64,000 nucleotides of DNA, from NCBI GenBank assembly GCA_038146805.1, contig JAYQSH010000008.1:1-64000 (forward strand), given 5' to 3'. The stretch is from CAIYXB01 sp038146805. GTDB taxonomy: Bacteria; Cyanobacteriota; Vampirovibrionia; LMEP-6097. The notes beneath the pieces are model-generated. The model was not told the DNA's origin. It saw nothing but the letters and a program-made list of their open reading frames with translations, and did not search any database. Both the position numbers and the translations under genes were made by a program. Within the stretch, counting starts at the first letter, position 1. Every line of letters starts with the position of its first letter. Shown one piece after another: positions 16,851-25,157 of this stretch.

Positions 16851-17684
16851 ATGGTAACACTGGCGAAAAACAACCTTGATGAAATTTTAAATAATTTTAG
16901 TGATAGGATTTTTAACCAAAAATTTATAGAAAAATTAAATCAAGAGATGAACCCCGCTTCAAAATTAATCGGGCAATATCTACCTAATCCCAATGCTGAC
17001 TGGGTTAAAGAGGCGGTCAGAAATGACCCTAAATTTGCTCAAGGAGTTGGTTCTAATCCAAACCTAAATCTCGATGAAGAATGGGTTAAAAAAGAGGTCG
17101 AAAAAGACCCTAATTCATGGTTTGCTAAAGGAGTTGGTTCTAATCCAAACTTTGATACATTGAAGAAATTTAATGTTCTATTTAATATTATTTCAGATCA
17201 TAGGATTGCTGAAGGATATGCTTCTAATCCAAACCTAAATCTCAATGATGAATGGGTTAAAGCAAATATCAATCAACGCCGTAATACAAAGTTTGCTCGG
17301 GGACTTGGTTCTAATCCAAACCTAAATCCCAATGATGAATGGGTTCAAGAAGAGGTCGAAAAAAACCCTCGATCACTTTTTGCTGAGGGAGTTGGTTCTA
17401 ATCCAAAGCTAAATCCCAATGATAAATGGGTTCAAAAAGTGCTCGAAAAAGACCTTAATTCAGCTTTTGCTATGGGAGTTGGTTCTAATCCAAACCTAAA
17501 TCCCAATGATGAATGGGTTAAAGAAAAGCTCGAAAATAAGCCTAATTCATTTTTTATTAAATTTGGATTTAATAAAAACCCACATGTCCAATTAAAATTG
17601 ATATTAGCAAATGATCTAGATGAAATACACACAGCACTAAAATCAAAGCCAGATCATCCGCTTAACAAAATGTTAGCTGTTTAA
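16851..17684 (+). CDS. Protein of 29-residue tandem repeats, 5'-truncated
   Basis: Not recognised beyond its repeats. Six tandem units of 28-29 residues (residues 65-237) share the pattern GVGSNPNLNPNDEWVKEEVE followed by about nine residues and FA, and partial units flank them. The likely fold is a helical solenoid, comparable in style to leucine-rich-variant (LRV) repeats. The reading frame stays open and coding-like upstream of this ATG, back to 16686, where it meets the IS30 end. The original N terminus has therefore probably been lost, and translation may start internally or not at all. No signal peptide is seen in what remains. Confidence 0.65.
   Translation: MVTLAKNNLDEILNNFSDRIFNQKFIEKLNQEMNPASKLIGQYLPNPNADWVKEAVRNDPKFAQGVGSNPNLNLDEEWVKKEVEKDPNSWFAKGVGSNPNFDTLKKFNVLFNIISDHRIAEGYASNPNLNLNDEWVKANINQRRNTKFARGLGSNPNLNPNDEWVQEEVEKNPRSLFAEGVGSNPKLNPNDKWVQKVLEKDLNSAFAMGVGSNPNLNPNDEWVKEKLENKPNSFFIKFGFNKNPHVQLKLILANDLDEIHTALKSKPDHPLNKMLAV
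17043..17561 (+). repeat. Tandem 87-bp coding repeats
   Basis: Six units starting at codons 65, 94, 122, 151, 180 and 209 of the repeat protein. The DNA core GTTGGTTCTAATCCAAACCT recurs nearly unchanged, so units may expand or contract by recombination. The second unit is diverged and one codon shorter. Confidence 0.85.
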
Positions 17685-17818
17685 GTATTCGCTGAAAAAT
17701 AAAGTTTTGAGGCGCAATCTGCTTAGCAAAATATTAAGGATTCACTCCCTGAGACAAGTTGCACTCTTTGATCAGGGTTGAAAAATCAACGAAGTCGCAT
17801 TTTTCAGAGGAACCTTAA

Positions 17819-18051
17819 GGGGACTGATTCCAAACCCCATTTTGAATTTTAAAATACAGTGAAATGTTAAAATCACTAGCAAATGGGGTTAGAAATCAGT
17901 CCCACAAACGACCTTACGCTTAGCTTGTTTCACTACGTAAAACTCACTAAGCGACGGTGTTTGATTCTTTTGTTAGGCGTGTCTAACCAAACCCTACTTA
18001 TGCCCAAATCTAAAGACTCGAGATACTTATTACGGGTTTGGAAGCACGCCC
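17819..18051 (-). repeat. 233-bp triple-hairpin repeat, copy B (inverted)
   Basis: Reverse-complement copy of 5349-5581, exactly 233 bp, again with TTAA directly on both sides (17815-17818 and 18052-18055). Its central hairpin has a G-U-compatible change (GTTTTAC against GTGAAAC), which keeps the stem. It lies in the 617-base gap 17685-18301, together with the second 90-bp repeat and a small CCCTGA/TCAGGG hairpin near 17751-17778. I see no gene in that gap. Confidence 0.92.
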
Positions 18052-18108
18052 TTAAGAATAGTTTTAAAGTTTTATGCTTAATAAATAACCTGAAACAGAA
18101 TCGCAAGT

Positions 18109-18198
18109 ATAGATACGGCGAATTGCTTCTGCTAAAAACGGAGCGATAGCGACTTACTTGATTTTTTGGATTGGATCCAAATCGTAGCAAGTGTATTT
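18109..18198 (+). repeat. 90-bp direct repeat, copy 2
   Basis: Second copy of 15358-15447, same orientation, 2.75 kb away. The two copies bracket the IS30 element, the repeat-protein gene and one 233-bp repeat. Unlike copy 1 it is not abutted by an IS end: sequence continues with GCAAAGAATC after the match stops. Confidence 0.85.
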
Positions 18199-18301
18199 GC
18201 AAAGAATCTTAAAACAGCTCCAATGAAATGTTTGAACAAAGATATTCGTAACTAAGCTAGAAATATTTCTAATGAATTAAGCTAGAAGTTGGAAATTGCC
18301 T

Positions 18302-18862
18302 TTAGGCATCTGCCACATGGCTAGTTGAATATCTTAACTGTTTAATAAGACTGTTGTAATCGCTTTTGTGTGCGGCATACTGAGCATCAGCAGCAGGCAT
18401 TTTTTTAGGTGTATTTGGAAACGAAACATTTGCATTTGAACGAAATCTGTTTTCAACAACAGTATTTTCTAAAGCTGAAATTCTTGATTCTAACTGAGAA
18501 ATTTTTTGCGATAAATCTTGTGCTTGTTTTGTATTAGGATCTATTTTATCGTTATCAAGAGTAACAAAAGATCTTTTATTCGATCTAGTTTTTGTATTGT
18601 CATTAAGGTCAATGCCAGACTTAGCTTGAAAAGCGTTACGATGGTAGCTTAAAGATTGTGCTTGATTTTGTCCAAGCCTTGGTTTTCTTTCACCTACTGT
18701 TTGAAAAACAGCATCTACAATATCATCTTGTTGGGTTTTTAAATGTAAATTTAAATGAGCAGTTTGACCAGGATGTAAACGTGACCTTCTTGAAAGAGGC
18801 CCACCAGTTTGTGTATAGGGCCTTGCTAGAAAATTTGAATGGTTGGGGATACCATTGAACAT
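18302..18862 (-). CDS. Hypothetical protein with short coiled coil, 186 aa
   Basis: Not recognised. Basic, Asn/Gln/Ser-rich and largely disordered in appearance. Residues about 117-137 (LSQKISQLESRISALENTV) form a clear leucine-heptad coiled coil. No signal peptide or membrane helix. It is divergent from dnaA, sharing a 205-base intergenic region. A structural or scaffold role is possible, but nothing specific is supported. Confidence 0.6.
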   Translation of the reverse strand: MFNGIPNHSNFLARPYTQTGGPLSRRSRLHPGQTAHLNLHLKTQQDDIVDAVFQTVGERKPRLGQNQAQSLSYHRNAFQAKSGIDLNDNTKTRSNKRSFVTLDNDKIDPNTKQAQDLSQKISQLESRISALENTVVENRFRSNANVSFPNTPKKMPAADAQYAAHKSDYNSLIKQLRYSTSHVADA

Positions 18863-19067
18863 CTATATAAATATAAATTTTCAAAGTTAAGGCTTGGTTA
18901 ACAATTAAAGTTTAAAAAGTCACCAATACTTCAAGTTAAAAATTTCTTAGACAAAAACCCTCCCCCAAATGATATAGTTACTAATCCAAGTCAATCAATG
19001 AGATAAATACATTGAAAACACTTATTAAATAGTTTTAATCACTTAAAACGAGTACTACTAAAAAAAC

Positions 19068-20510
19068 ATGCTTAAAGATCAAGAAATTTTAACTGAAAAC
19101 ACCCAATTTGTTGACAACGAAAAAGATAATTTACACAAAAAAGAAAATAAAGAAAAATACAATATAACTTGGCAAAACTGTCTTGCATATTTATCAAAAA
19201 AATTAAAAAGCATAGTTATGCAAACTTGGATTTCCAAAATATCTTTAATTGAACTTAAAGAAGATATAGCTGTTTTACAAGTTAAAAACGAATTTACAAA
19301 GAACTTTATCATTCAAAGTCACATCAAAGTTATACAAGAAGCCCTAAAAGAAGCTACTGGATGTTCTTATGCAATCAAAATTGAAGTTGATGAAATGCAA
19401 GTGCGCGAAATAAAAATTGACGAAATCGAAGCACCAAGACAAAACACTTTGTCTGATATTAAAGACAATAGTCAATTAATAAAAGACAAATCACGCATTA
19501 ATTACAATATAGATTTATCTAAAACCTATCAAGGTAGCTTTAATCAAAATACTTTATTATTTGCAAGAACAATTTTACAAGACACAAGTGGAATCTATAA
19601 ATCATTATTTATACAATCTGCAAGTGGACTTGGAAAAAGTCATAGTTTACATATGATTGCAAATGAATTTAGAAAATTCAACAACAGCGCAAAAATTAAA
19701 TATATTAACTCTGAAAGTTTTATCAATGAATTAATTATGGCAATTCAAAAAAATAACACAGAATCATTTCGACAAAAATATAGAAAATTAGATTTACTAT
19801 TATTTGATGATTTTCATTTTTTAGAAAATAAAGCCAAATGTCAAGAAGAATTCATACATACTTTTGAGAATATTGTTGCAAATAACGGCAAAGTAATTAT
19901 CGCCTCTACAAAAAAATTATTAGATATAAGCAAATTAAATAAGAAGTTAATGTCATTACTTAGAAATAGTTTGACAACAGAGATTCTCGAACCTAACGAG
20001 TATGATCAAGAAAAGCTCGTGGACTTTAAACTGCAAGAACTAAAAATTAATTTAAGCGAAACACACAAAAAAGTTATCAACAGTATAAAAAGTAATTGCA
20101 TTAGAGAAATTGAAGGCAACATCATGCAATTAAACGCTTTAAGACAATATAGCTCTACTGATTCCGAAGCATTTGCAAAAGCATTTGAATGTAATTTTTC
20201 ACCAGTTTCGAGAGGTTTATCTATAAATAAAATCATTGAAGAAACCGCAAATTATTTTTTTATAAGTGAGGAAGATTTAATAGGTAAAAAAAGAAAAGAA
20301 GAATTCACTAAGGCAAGACATATTGCAATATATATTGCGCACAACAAACTTGGCTTAAGCTACAAAAAAATAGGTGAACATTTTTCAAATCGTAAACACT
20401 CATCAATCATTCACTCTATAAAAACAATCGAAGATCAGCTAGCTTCAAAACTACCAAGTGCCAAATTCACTTTTAATGCCATTGCTGAGATCGAAAGAAA
20501 ATCAAGATAA
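19068..20510 (+). CDS. dnaA: Divergent DnaA-family replication initiator
   Basis: 480 residues with DnaA order: domain I (WQNCLAYLSKKL...QTWISKI, about 35-60), a linker, AAA+ domain III (about 150-370) and domain IV. Walker B is LLLFDDFHFLE (Asp247-Asp248). Domain IV has ARHIAIYIAHNKLGLSYKKI followed by GEHFSNRKHSSIIHSI. Departures from canonical DnaA: Walker A is SASGLGKS with its first Gly lost; the SRF arginine-finger site appears as SLL, with Leu297 for Arg; and the DNA-contact GRDHSTV is NRKHSSI. No TTATNCACA boxes are seen in the upstream 205 bases and dnaN is not adjacent. It could be the sole diverged DnaA or a paralogue. Confidence 0.88.
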   Translation: MLKDQEILTENTQFVDNEKDNLHKKENKEKYNITWQNCLAYLSKKLKSIVMQTWISKISLIELKEDIAVLQVKNEFTKNFIIQSHIKVIQEALKEATGCSYAIKIEVDEMQVREIKIDEIEAPRQNTLSDIKDNSQLIKDKSRINYNIDLSKTYQGSFNQNTLLFARTILQDTSGIYKSLFIQSASGLGKSHSLHMIANEFRKFNNSAKIKYINSESFINELIMAIQKNNTESFRQKYRKLDLLLFDDFHFLENKAKCQEEFIHTFENIVANNGKVIIASTKKLLDISKLNKKLMSLLRNSLTTEILEPNEYDQEKLVDFKLQELKINLSETHKKVINSIKSNCIREIEGNIMQLNALRQYSSTDSEAFAKAFECNFSPVSRGLSINKIIEETANYFFISEEDLIGKKRKEEFTKARHIAIYIAHNKLGLSYKKIGEHFSNRKHSSIIHSIKTIEDQLASKLPSAKFTFNAIAEIERKSR

Positions 20511-20577
20511 AAACATTTTATGGCAAATAAAACACTTAAATTAAAGAAAAAGCCAATAATCATGGCAAAATTTAATT

Positions 20578-21684
20578 ATGTCAACAACAGCACAAACTTA
20601 TACCAAAGAAAACCCTTTTAGCGCAGATTTAATACTAAACAAAAAACTGAACAAAGAAGGTTCTCAAAAAGACACTAGACATTTTGAAATTTCACTAGCA
20701 GGAAGCGATATTAGCTATTTGCCAGGTGATGCGCTTTATGTATTTGCTGAAAATGAAGATAGCTTAGTTAACGAATTACTAGATTTAATTACTTTAAAAC
20801 AAACTCATGAAAGTGAATTTGTTAGATTTAAAACAGAAGTAAATATCACACGCGCCTCTTCAAAATTATTTTCTCTTATTAATTCAAAACTAGACCCAGA
20901 TAAACAATTAGATAGCAAAGAAATGATGGAGCGTTTTAATGGTTACAACCTTGTCAACATTTTAAAAGAATTAAAACAAGAAATCACTTTAGAAATTGAT
21001 AGCGATGAATTAGCTCAAAACTCATCTAAATTAATGCCGCGAGCATATTCAATAGCATCTTCACTCAAAGCACACCCTAAAGAAGTGCACCTTTGTATTG
21101 CAAGAGTAGAAGAAGAAATAAACTCACAAAAAGTGCTTGGGGTTTGTTCTAATTTCTTAAGTGACAGAGTAGAGTTAAATGCAAAAAATGTCAGAGTTTA
21201 TGTTCACGAAAATAACCGCTTTAGGCTTCCAGAAAACAAAGAAACTGACATAATCATGATCGGACCGGGTACAGGCATTGCGCCGTTTAGAGCTTTTATA
21301 GAAGAGAGAAATATTGACCGTGACAACGAAGAAAAAGTTGGTAAAGATTGGTTATTTTTTGGCGACCAAAGAAAAGATTTTGATTATATTTATGGAGAAG
21401 AACTTGATCAGTATCAAGAAAAATATGGTTTGCAAATAACCACAGCTTTTTCTCGAGATCAAGAAGAAAAAGTTTATGTGCAACATAAAATGCAAGAACA
21501 TAAAGACGAGATTTTTAGCATGCTTGAAAAGGGAGCTCATTTTTATGTTTGTGGCGACGCAAAGCGCATGGCAAAAGACGTTGACACTTGTCTTAGAGAA
21601 ATTATTACAGCAAATAATAAAGATGCTGATGCATATATGAAAGAACTAAAAGACTCAGGTAGATATCAACGAGATATATATTAA
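20578..21684 (+). CDS. CysJ-like NADPH-flavoprotein reductase lacking the FMN domain
   Basis: 368 residues corresponding to the FAD- and NADPH-binding part of sulfite reductase alpha subunit or cytochrome P450 reductase. FAD motifs are PRAYSIASS and GVCSNFL. NADPH-binding blocks are GPGTGIAPFRAFIEER, LFFGDQRKDFDYIYGEEL and YVCGDAKRMAKDV, and the C terminus GRYQRDIY is typical. The flavodoxin-like domain (about 200 residues) found at the N terminus of CysJ is absent, so electrons probably pass to a separate carrier or directly to a partner. It is two bases from comEC. Electron acceptor unknown. Confidence 0.85.
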   Translation: MSTTAQTYTKENPFSADLILNKKLNKEGSQKDTRHFEISLAGSDISYLPGDALYVFAENEDSLVNELLDLITLKQTHESEFVRFKTEVNITRASSKLFSLINSKLDPDKQLDSKEMMERFNGYNLVNILKELKQEITLEIDSDELAQNSSKLMPRAYSIASSLKAHPKEVHLCIARVEEEINSQKVLGVCSNFLSDRVELNAKNVRVYVHENNRFRLPENKETDIIMIGPGTGIAPFRAFIEERNIDRDNEEKVGKDWLFFGDQRKDFDYIYGEELDQYQEKYGLQITTAFSRDQEEKVYVQHKMQEHKDEIFSMLEKGAHFYVCGDAKRMAKDVDTCLREIITANNKDADAYMKELKDSGRYQRDIY

Positions 21685-21686
21685 AA

Positions 21687-23528
21687 ATGAGCATTTATTT
21701 TTCAGCACTTGGAGTTGTAATAGGCACAATTTTCTTTGCTTTAAGTGGCTTTAAAATTTTAGTACCTGCATTTTTTTGTTTAGTAATTTCAACCTTAGCT
21801 TTTACGAGTCTTAGAAAATACCACAAACAAATAATTAGTTTGTTAACAAGTTTTCTGTTGATGTTTTTTTGCTACACAGCTCAAGAAGAATATTTTCACT
21901 ATTTTGCCTCAAAAAAAATTAAAGCAGATCAAGTTTTTCAAGTTATAGAAATTAAAGAAGCTAAATTCTTTAGCCAAAAAATAATATTGAAAGCCGTTGC
22001 CGCAAATCCTTTGGCTGAATTTACAAGTCCCTATTTCACATGGAATAACTCAAATATTTTAAAACTCAATATAAAAGATCGTATAAAGTTTAAAGAAAAA
22101 GTAGAATTCCAAGAATTAAAAAACAATTATTTAAGACACAAAAAAATCTTTCAAAAAATCACCAATAAAGATTTTACATATTTAGAAAATAAAAAAACAT
22201 TTATTACAAAAGCTCAAGAAAGTCTAAAAAAATATTACCGCAGTAGCCTAAACAAAGAAAACGCTGAATTAGCTATTGCACTAATACTAGGAAACAAGAA
22301 CGCTCAGGTAAATCAAACGACCATAAACCAAATACGTAATTTAGGACTTGGACATTTTTTTTCAGCATCAGGGTTTCACTTGGTGATTTTACTTTTAATC
22401 ATTCACTGGTTAGTTCGATCTAAAAAATATAAAATTCCAATTTCAATTTTACTAAGCATATTTTATATGTGCCTTGTTGATTTCAGCCCTTCTATTACTA
22501 GAGCAGGAATAATGGCAATTTGTTTTTTACTCTTTCAATACACAAGCAGAAAAATCATAGGACATCAATTATTGGTAATACTTGCGGCGATAATGCTCAT
22601 AATAAATCCCTTTACAGCTTTTGACATAGGCTTTCAATTTAGTTACTTAGCCACACTTGCAATTTTATTGTTTTATAAAGACTTAGAAACAAAATTATTA
22701 GCTTTTCTAAAAATAAAATGGCTTAGGGAATTACTCGCAGTTAGCCTGAGTGTACAAATTTTGCTATATCCATTGGTGCTCTATTACTTTTCAAAATTAC
22801 AAATTTGGACAGTACTTGCAAATATTGTTTTTTCACCATTACTAAGTTTGATTACAATTTTATCTTTTACACTAATGAGTTTTTTAATTAATCCACTACT
22901 TTCTTTGTTTTTATATCTAAGTAAAATATTTAACTACTTACCTTTTATAAAACAGGAAATTGATCTAGATTTAACAAGCCTAATATTAATGTGGATAAGC
23001 TCAATTACTCTCTATATGCTTATTTGCAAACAAGAAAAACTCAGCGAAGAAAACCTTTTCTTAAAAGCTTTAAAAAACAAAAAAATCCAACTTGCACTTT
23101 TTGCTTCTAGCGTAGTTTTATTACTTGCAACAAATGTTAAGCCAATGAACCTAGAAAAATTACAAATCAAAAACGGCAAAATTGTAAACAAAAAATACGC
23201 ACAGCATTTTAAAGTCAAAAAGGATTTTCATTATTTTTCACTAAAGACACAAAAAGCATTAATCATCAATAATTTAACAGATCTAAATACTATAAAAAAT
23301 GATATTGAAGAAATAGATTTTTTATTTATTCCAAATCTAAAAAATGATTTTGTAGAACTAAAACATCTTACAAAGCTTTTGAATCCAGATATAACAGTCA
23401 TTTCAACAAAAAGTAAAAGCCAGAAAGTAAAAGAGCAAATTCAAGAAATTGGTAAAATTTCAAACTTGATTTACAAAAATGGCAAGATATTTATAAGCCG
23501 TGATAAATTTTGGAAAATCACAAATTAA
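21687..23528 (+). CDS. comEC: ComEC/Rec2-family DNA uptake channel
   Basis: 613-residue inner-membrane protein that carries single-stranded DNA into the cytoplasm during transformation. Two N-terminal helices precede a DUF4131-like soluble region. The Competence domain follows with IRNLGLGHFFSASGFHLVIL, PSITRAGIMAICFLLFQYTS and FDIGFQFSYLATLAIL, and then several more helices up to about residue 430. The C-terminal 120 residues lack the HxHxDH metal ligands of the usual metallo-beta-lactamase-like domain; only a shortened, diverged version remains. Other competence genes are not in the window. Confidence 0.88.
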   Translation: MSIYFSALGVVIGTIFFALSGFKILVPAFFCLVISTLAFTSLRKYHKQIISLLTSFLLMFFCYTAQEEYFHYFASKKIKADQVFQVIEIKEAKFFSQKIILKAVAANPLAEFTSPYFTWNNSNILKLNIKDRIKFKEKVEFQELKNNYLRHKKIFQKITNKDFTYLENKKTFITKAQESLKKYYRSSLNKENAELAIALILGNKNAQVNQTTINQIRNLGLGHFFSASGFHLVILLLIIHWLVRSKKYKIPISILLSIFYMCLVDFSPSITRAGIMAICFLLFQYTSRKIIGHQLLVILAAIMLIINPFTAFDIGFQFSYLATLAILLFYKDLETKLLAFLKIKWLRELLAVSLSVQILLYPLVLYYFSKLQIWTVLANIVFSPLLSLITILSFTLMSFLINPLLSLFLYLSKIFNYLPFIKQEIDLDLTSLILMWISSITLYMLICKQEKLSEENLFLKALKNKKIQLALFASSVVLLLATNVKPMNLEKLQIKNGKIVNKKYAQHFKVKKDFHYFSLKTQKALIINNLTDLNTIKNDIEEIDFLFIPNLKNDFVELKHLTKLLNPDITVISTKSKSQKVKEQIQEIGKISNLIYKNGKIFISRDKFWKITN

Positions 23529-23728
23529 AGATTCACTGAATAACAAAGTTTTAGACAAAAGCAATTATCGAGATTTGTTAACAGTGCCTAAGCTATTTAG
23601 CCTAGTAAGATAAATTTGCTTTTCAATAAATTTGGAAATTAAAATAGTAAATTTAGACGATAGAGCTTGATGTCACTAGATAGATCATGCTAGTCAAAGC
23701 TACTAAAATAAGGAATAATATTAATTAA

Positions 23729-24388
23729 GTGTCAAAATCTTATTCAATAGTTTTTTTAATAGTAATATTTTTGAGTTTCACAAACGCTCAAGCTGTAAGT
23801 TTGCTTGAAAAAGGTGGAGTTAGACCAAGTTCACTTTTACAAAATCCACAAAGTTTTTTTGAAGCTTTTCAAGCGCGCAAAATTGGCGATGTTGTAACGG
23901 TAAGAATAATGGAAAATATTGATGCTATAAAACAATCAGAAATCATTGTCGATAATGATACAGATTCTAAAGCAAATCTGAGTTTTCAAATGGCAATGAC
24001 CACAACGAGCACACTTGATCCAACAACAAATGATATTGCAAATATGGTAACAAGTTTTAGACTACCATCAGATTATGGTAAAAGAAACAACAGAGAAATC
24101 AGTGTCAATAACCGTGAAGAATTTTTCACTTTGGTCAGTTGTTTAGTTGTTGAAATAGACCCAGAAAGCGGCAATATGATAGTTGAGGGTTCACGACAAA
24201 TTTTAATGGAAGGACAAAGCAAAAATCTCTATGTTAGAGGTGTCGTATTTCCAAAAGATCTTGATTCAAACGGAGAAATACCTAGTTACAAGTTAGCCAA
24301 TGCACAGATACAAATTATCGGTAGTGGAGCACTGACCAAAGACAGAGATGGTGGCTTCTTATTAAAAATATTTAGAAAGATATTTTAG
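23729..24388 (+). CDS. flgH: Flagellar L-ring protein FlgH
   Basis: Outer-membrane bushing of the flagellar rod, a diderm-only part. 219 residues. SLLQNPQSFFEAFQARKIGDVVTVRIMEN matches the FlgH start domain. CLVVEIDPESGNMIVEGSRQILMEGQSKNLYVRGVV with KDLDSNGEIPS and ANAQIQIIGSGAL matches its conserved C-terminal half (two blocks, separated by a short gap). The leader (VFLIVIFLSFTNAQA) is a signal peptide without a lipobox Cys, although FlgH is usually a lipoprotein. The start is GTG. It stands apart from other flagellar genes here; flgI and flgA are not adjacent. Confidence 0.85.
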   Translation: MSKSYSIVFLIVIFLSFTNAQAVSLLEKGGVRPSSLLQNPQSFFEAFQARKIGDVVTVRIMENIDAIKQSEIIVDNDTDSKANLSFQMAMTTTSTLDPTTNDIANMVTSFRLPSDYGKRNNREISVNNREEFFTLVSCLVVEIDPESGNMIVEGSRQILMEGQSKNLYVRGVVFPKDLDSNGEIPSYKLANAQIQIIGSGALTKDRDGGFLLKIFRKIF

Positions 24389-24452
24389 TATTGTGAGCAA
24401 TAGCTAAAAACCCTGATTGAAATTTTAGTCAGATAAACCTATCATTTTATTC

Positions 24453-24998
24453 ATGTCTTTGCCACCACGATTAAATTTTCTTGTTGAAAACAGGCGTTTA
24501 TCTGAGCTCATACAAGAAAATGACTTAAGTGAAGACTCAATTAAATTACAAATTAATGACGATGAAATTAACTTAGAATTACAAGAAACCCCAATAGGAA
24601 AATTGCTAAGCCGCAAAGCAATAGAAACATTACATAAAATTTCACCAAAGGAAGAAAAACAAATAGACCTTGGCGAAGCTGGAAAAAAATTACTAGAGAG
24701 TATAAAAAATAGAATTGTAAAATTTATTGATGCATTAATAACTGAAGCCACTACAGAAAAATTTCAATTAAAAGAAGGATATATTGAAAAAAAACAAATT
24801 CAAGAAGATGACTCAAAAGAAACAAAAACAAGATACACGATCGTATATTTAGACCAGATGATTGAAATAGATTTTAAGGATGAAGATTTAGAAAACAAAG
24901 ATGCTTATGAAGTCTTTATTGGCAATCGGAAAGAAGACAAGTTTCGTGAATATGAGGGACCTTTTATCATTCAAAAAAAAGATGAAGCATCTACTTAG
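24453..24998 (+). CDS. Hypothetical charged protein, 181 aa
   Basis: Not recognised. Glu- and Lys-rich, mostly helical in the first 115 residues; the later part (YTIVYLDQMIEIDFKDEDL) is more strand-like. No signal peptide or membrane segment. It follows flgH by 64 bases in the same direction, so a flagellum-related role is possible by position only. Two Met codons lie at the start of the frame region; the first, at 24453, was kept. Confidence 0.6.
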   Translation: MSLPPRLNFLVENRRLSELIQENDLSEDSIKLQINDDEINLELQETPIGKLLSRKAIETLHKISPKEEKQIDLGEAGKKLLESIKNRIVKFIDALITEATTEKFQLKEGYIEKKQIQEDDSKETKTRYTIVYLDQMIEIDFKDEDLENKDAYEVFIGNRKEDKFREYEGPFIIQKKDEAST

Positions 24999-25157
24999 CT
25001 GCTATCAAAAAATTTAAAGAACAAGGCTTTTAACTGCCAAACAAGACTTTAGTTTAGCCGTTGTAAATAACGCCTTTGAGAAGCGAGAGTATCGCATTAC
25101 CCAAATTTGTCAGCAGTGGTTAATGATCAATACCTTTGATTAACGGAACAAAATTAT

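Noticed and set aside
17043..17561. CRISPR-like array
   Set aside because: The 87-bp periodicity is coding (29-residue units) with no constant-repeat/variable-spacer pattern and no cas genes.
17883..18149. 88-codon frame at the inverted repeat
   Set aside because: It lies almost wholly inside the 233-bp hairpin repeat, whose other copies do not keep a comparable start and frame.
18863..19067. Replication origin upstream of dnaA
   Set aside because: I looked for TTATNCACA-type boxes and an AT-rich unwinding cluster; no box is present, and dnaN and other origin genes are not adjacent.
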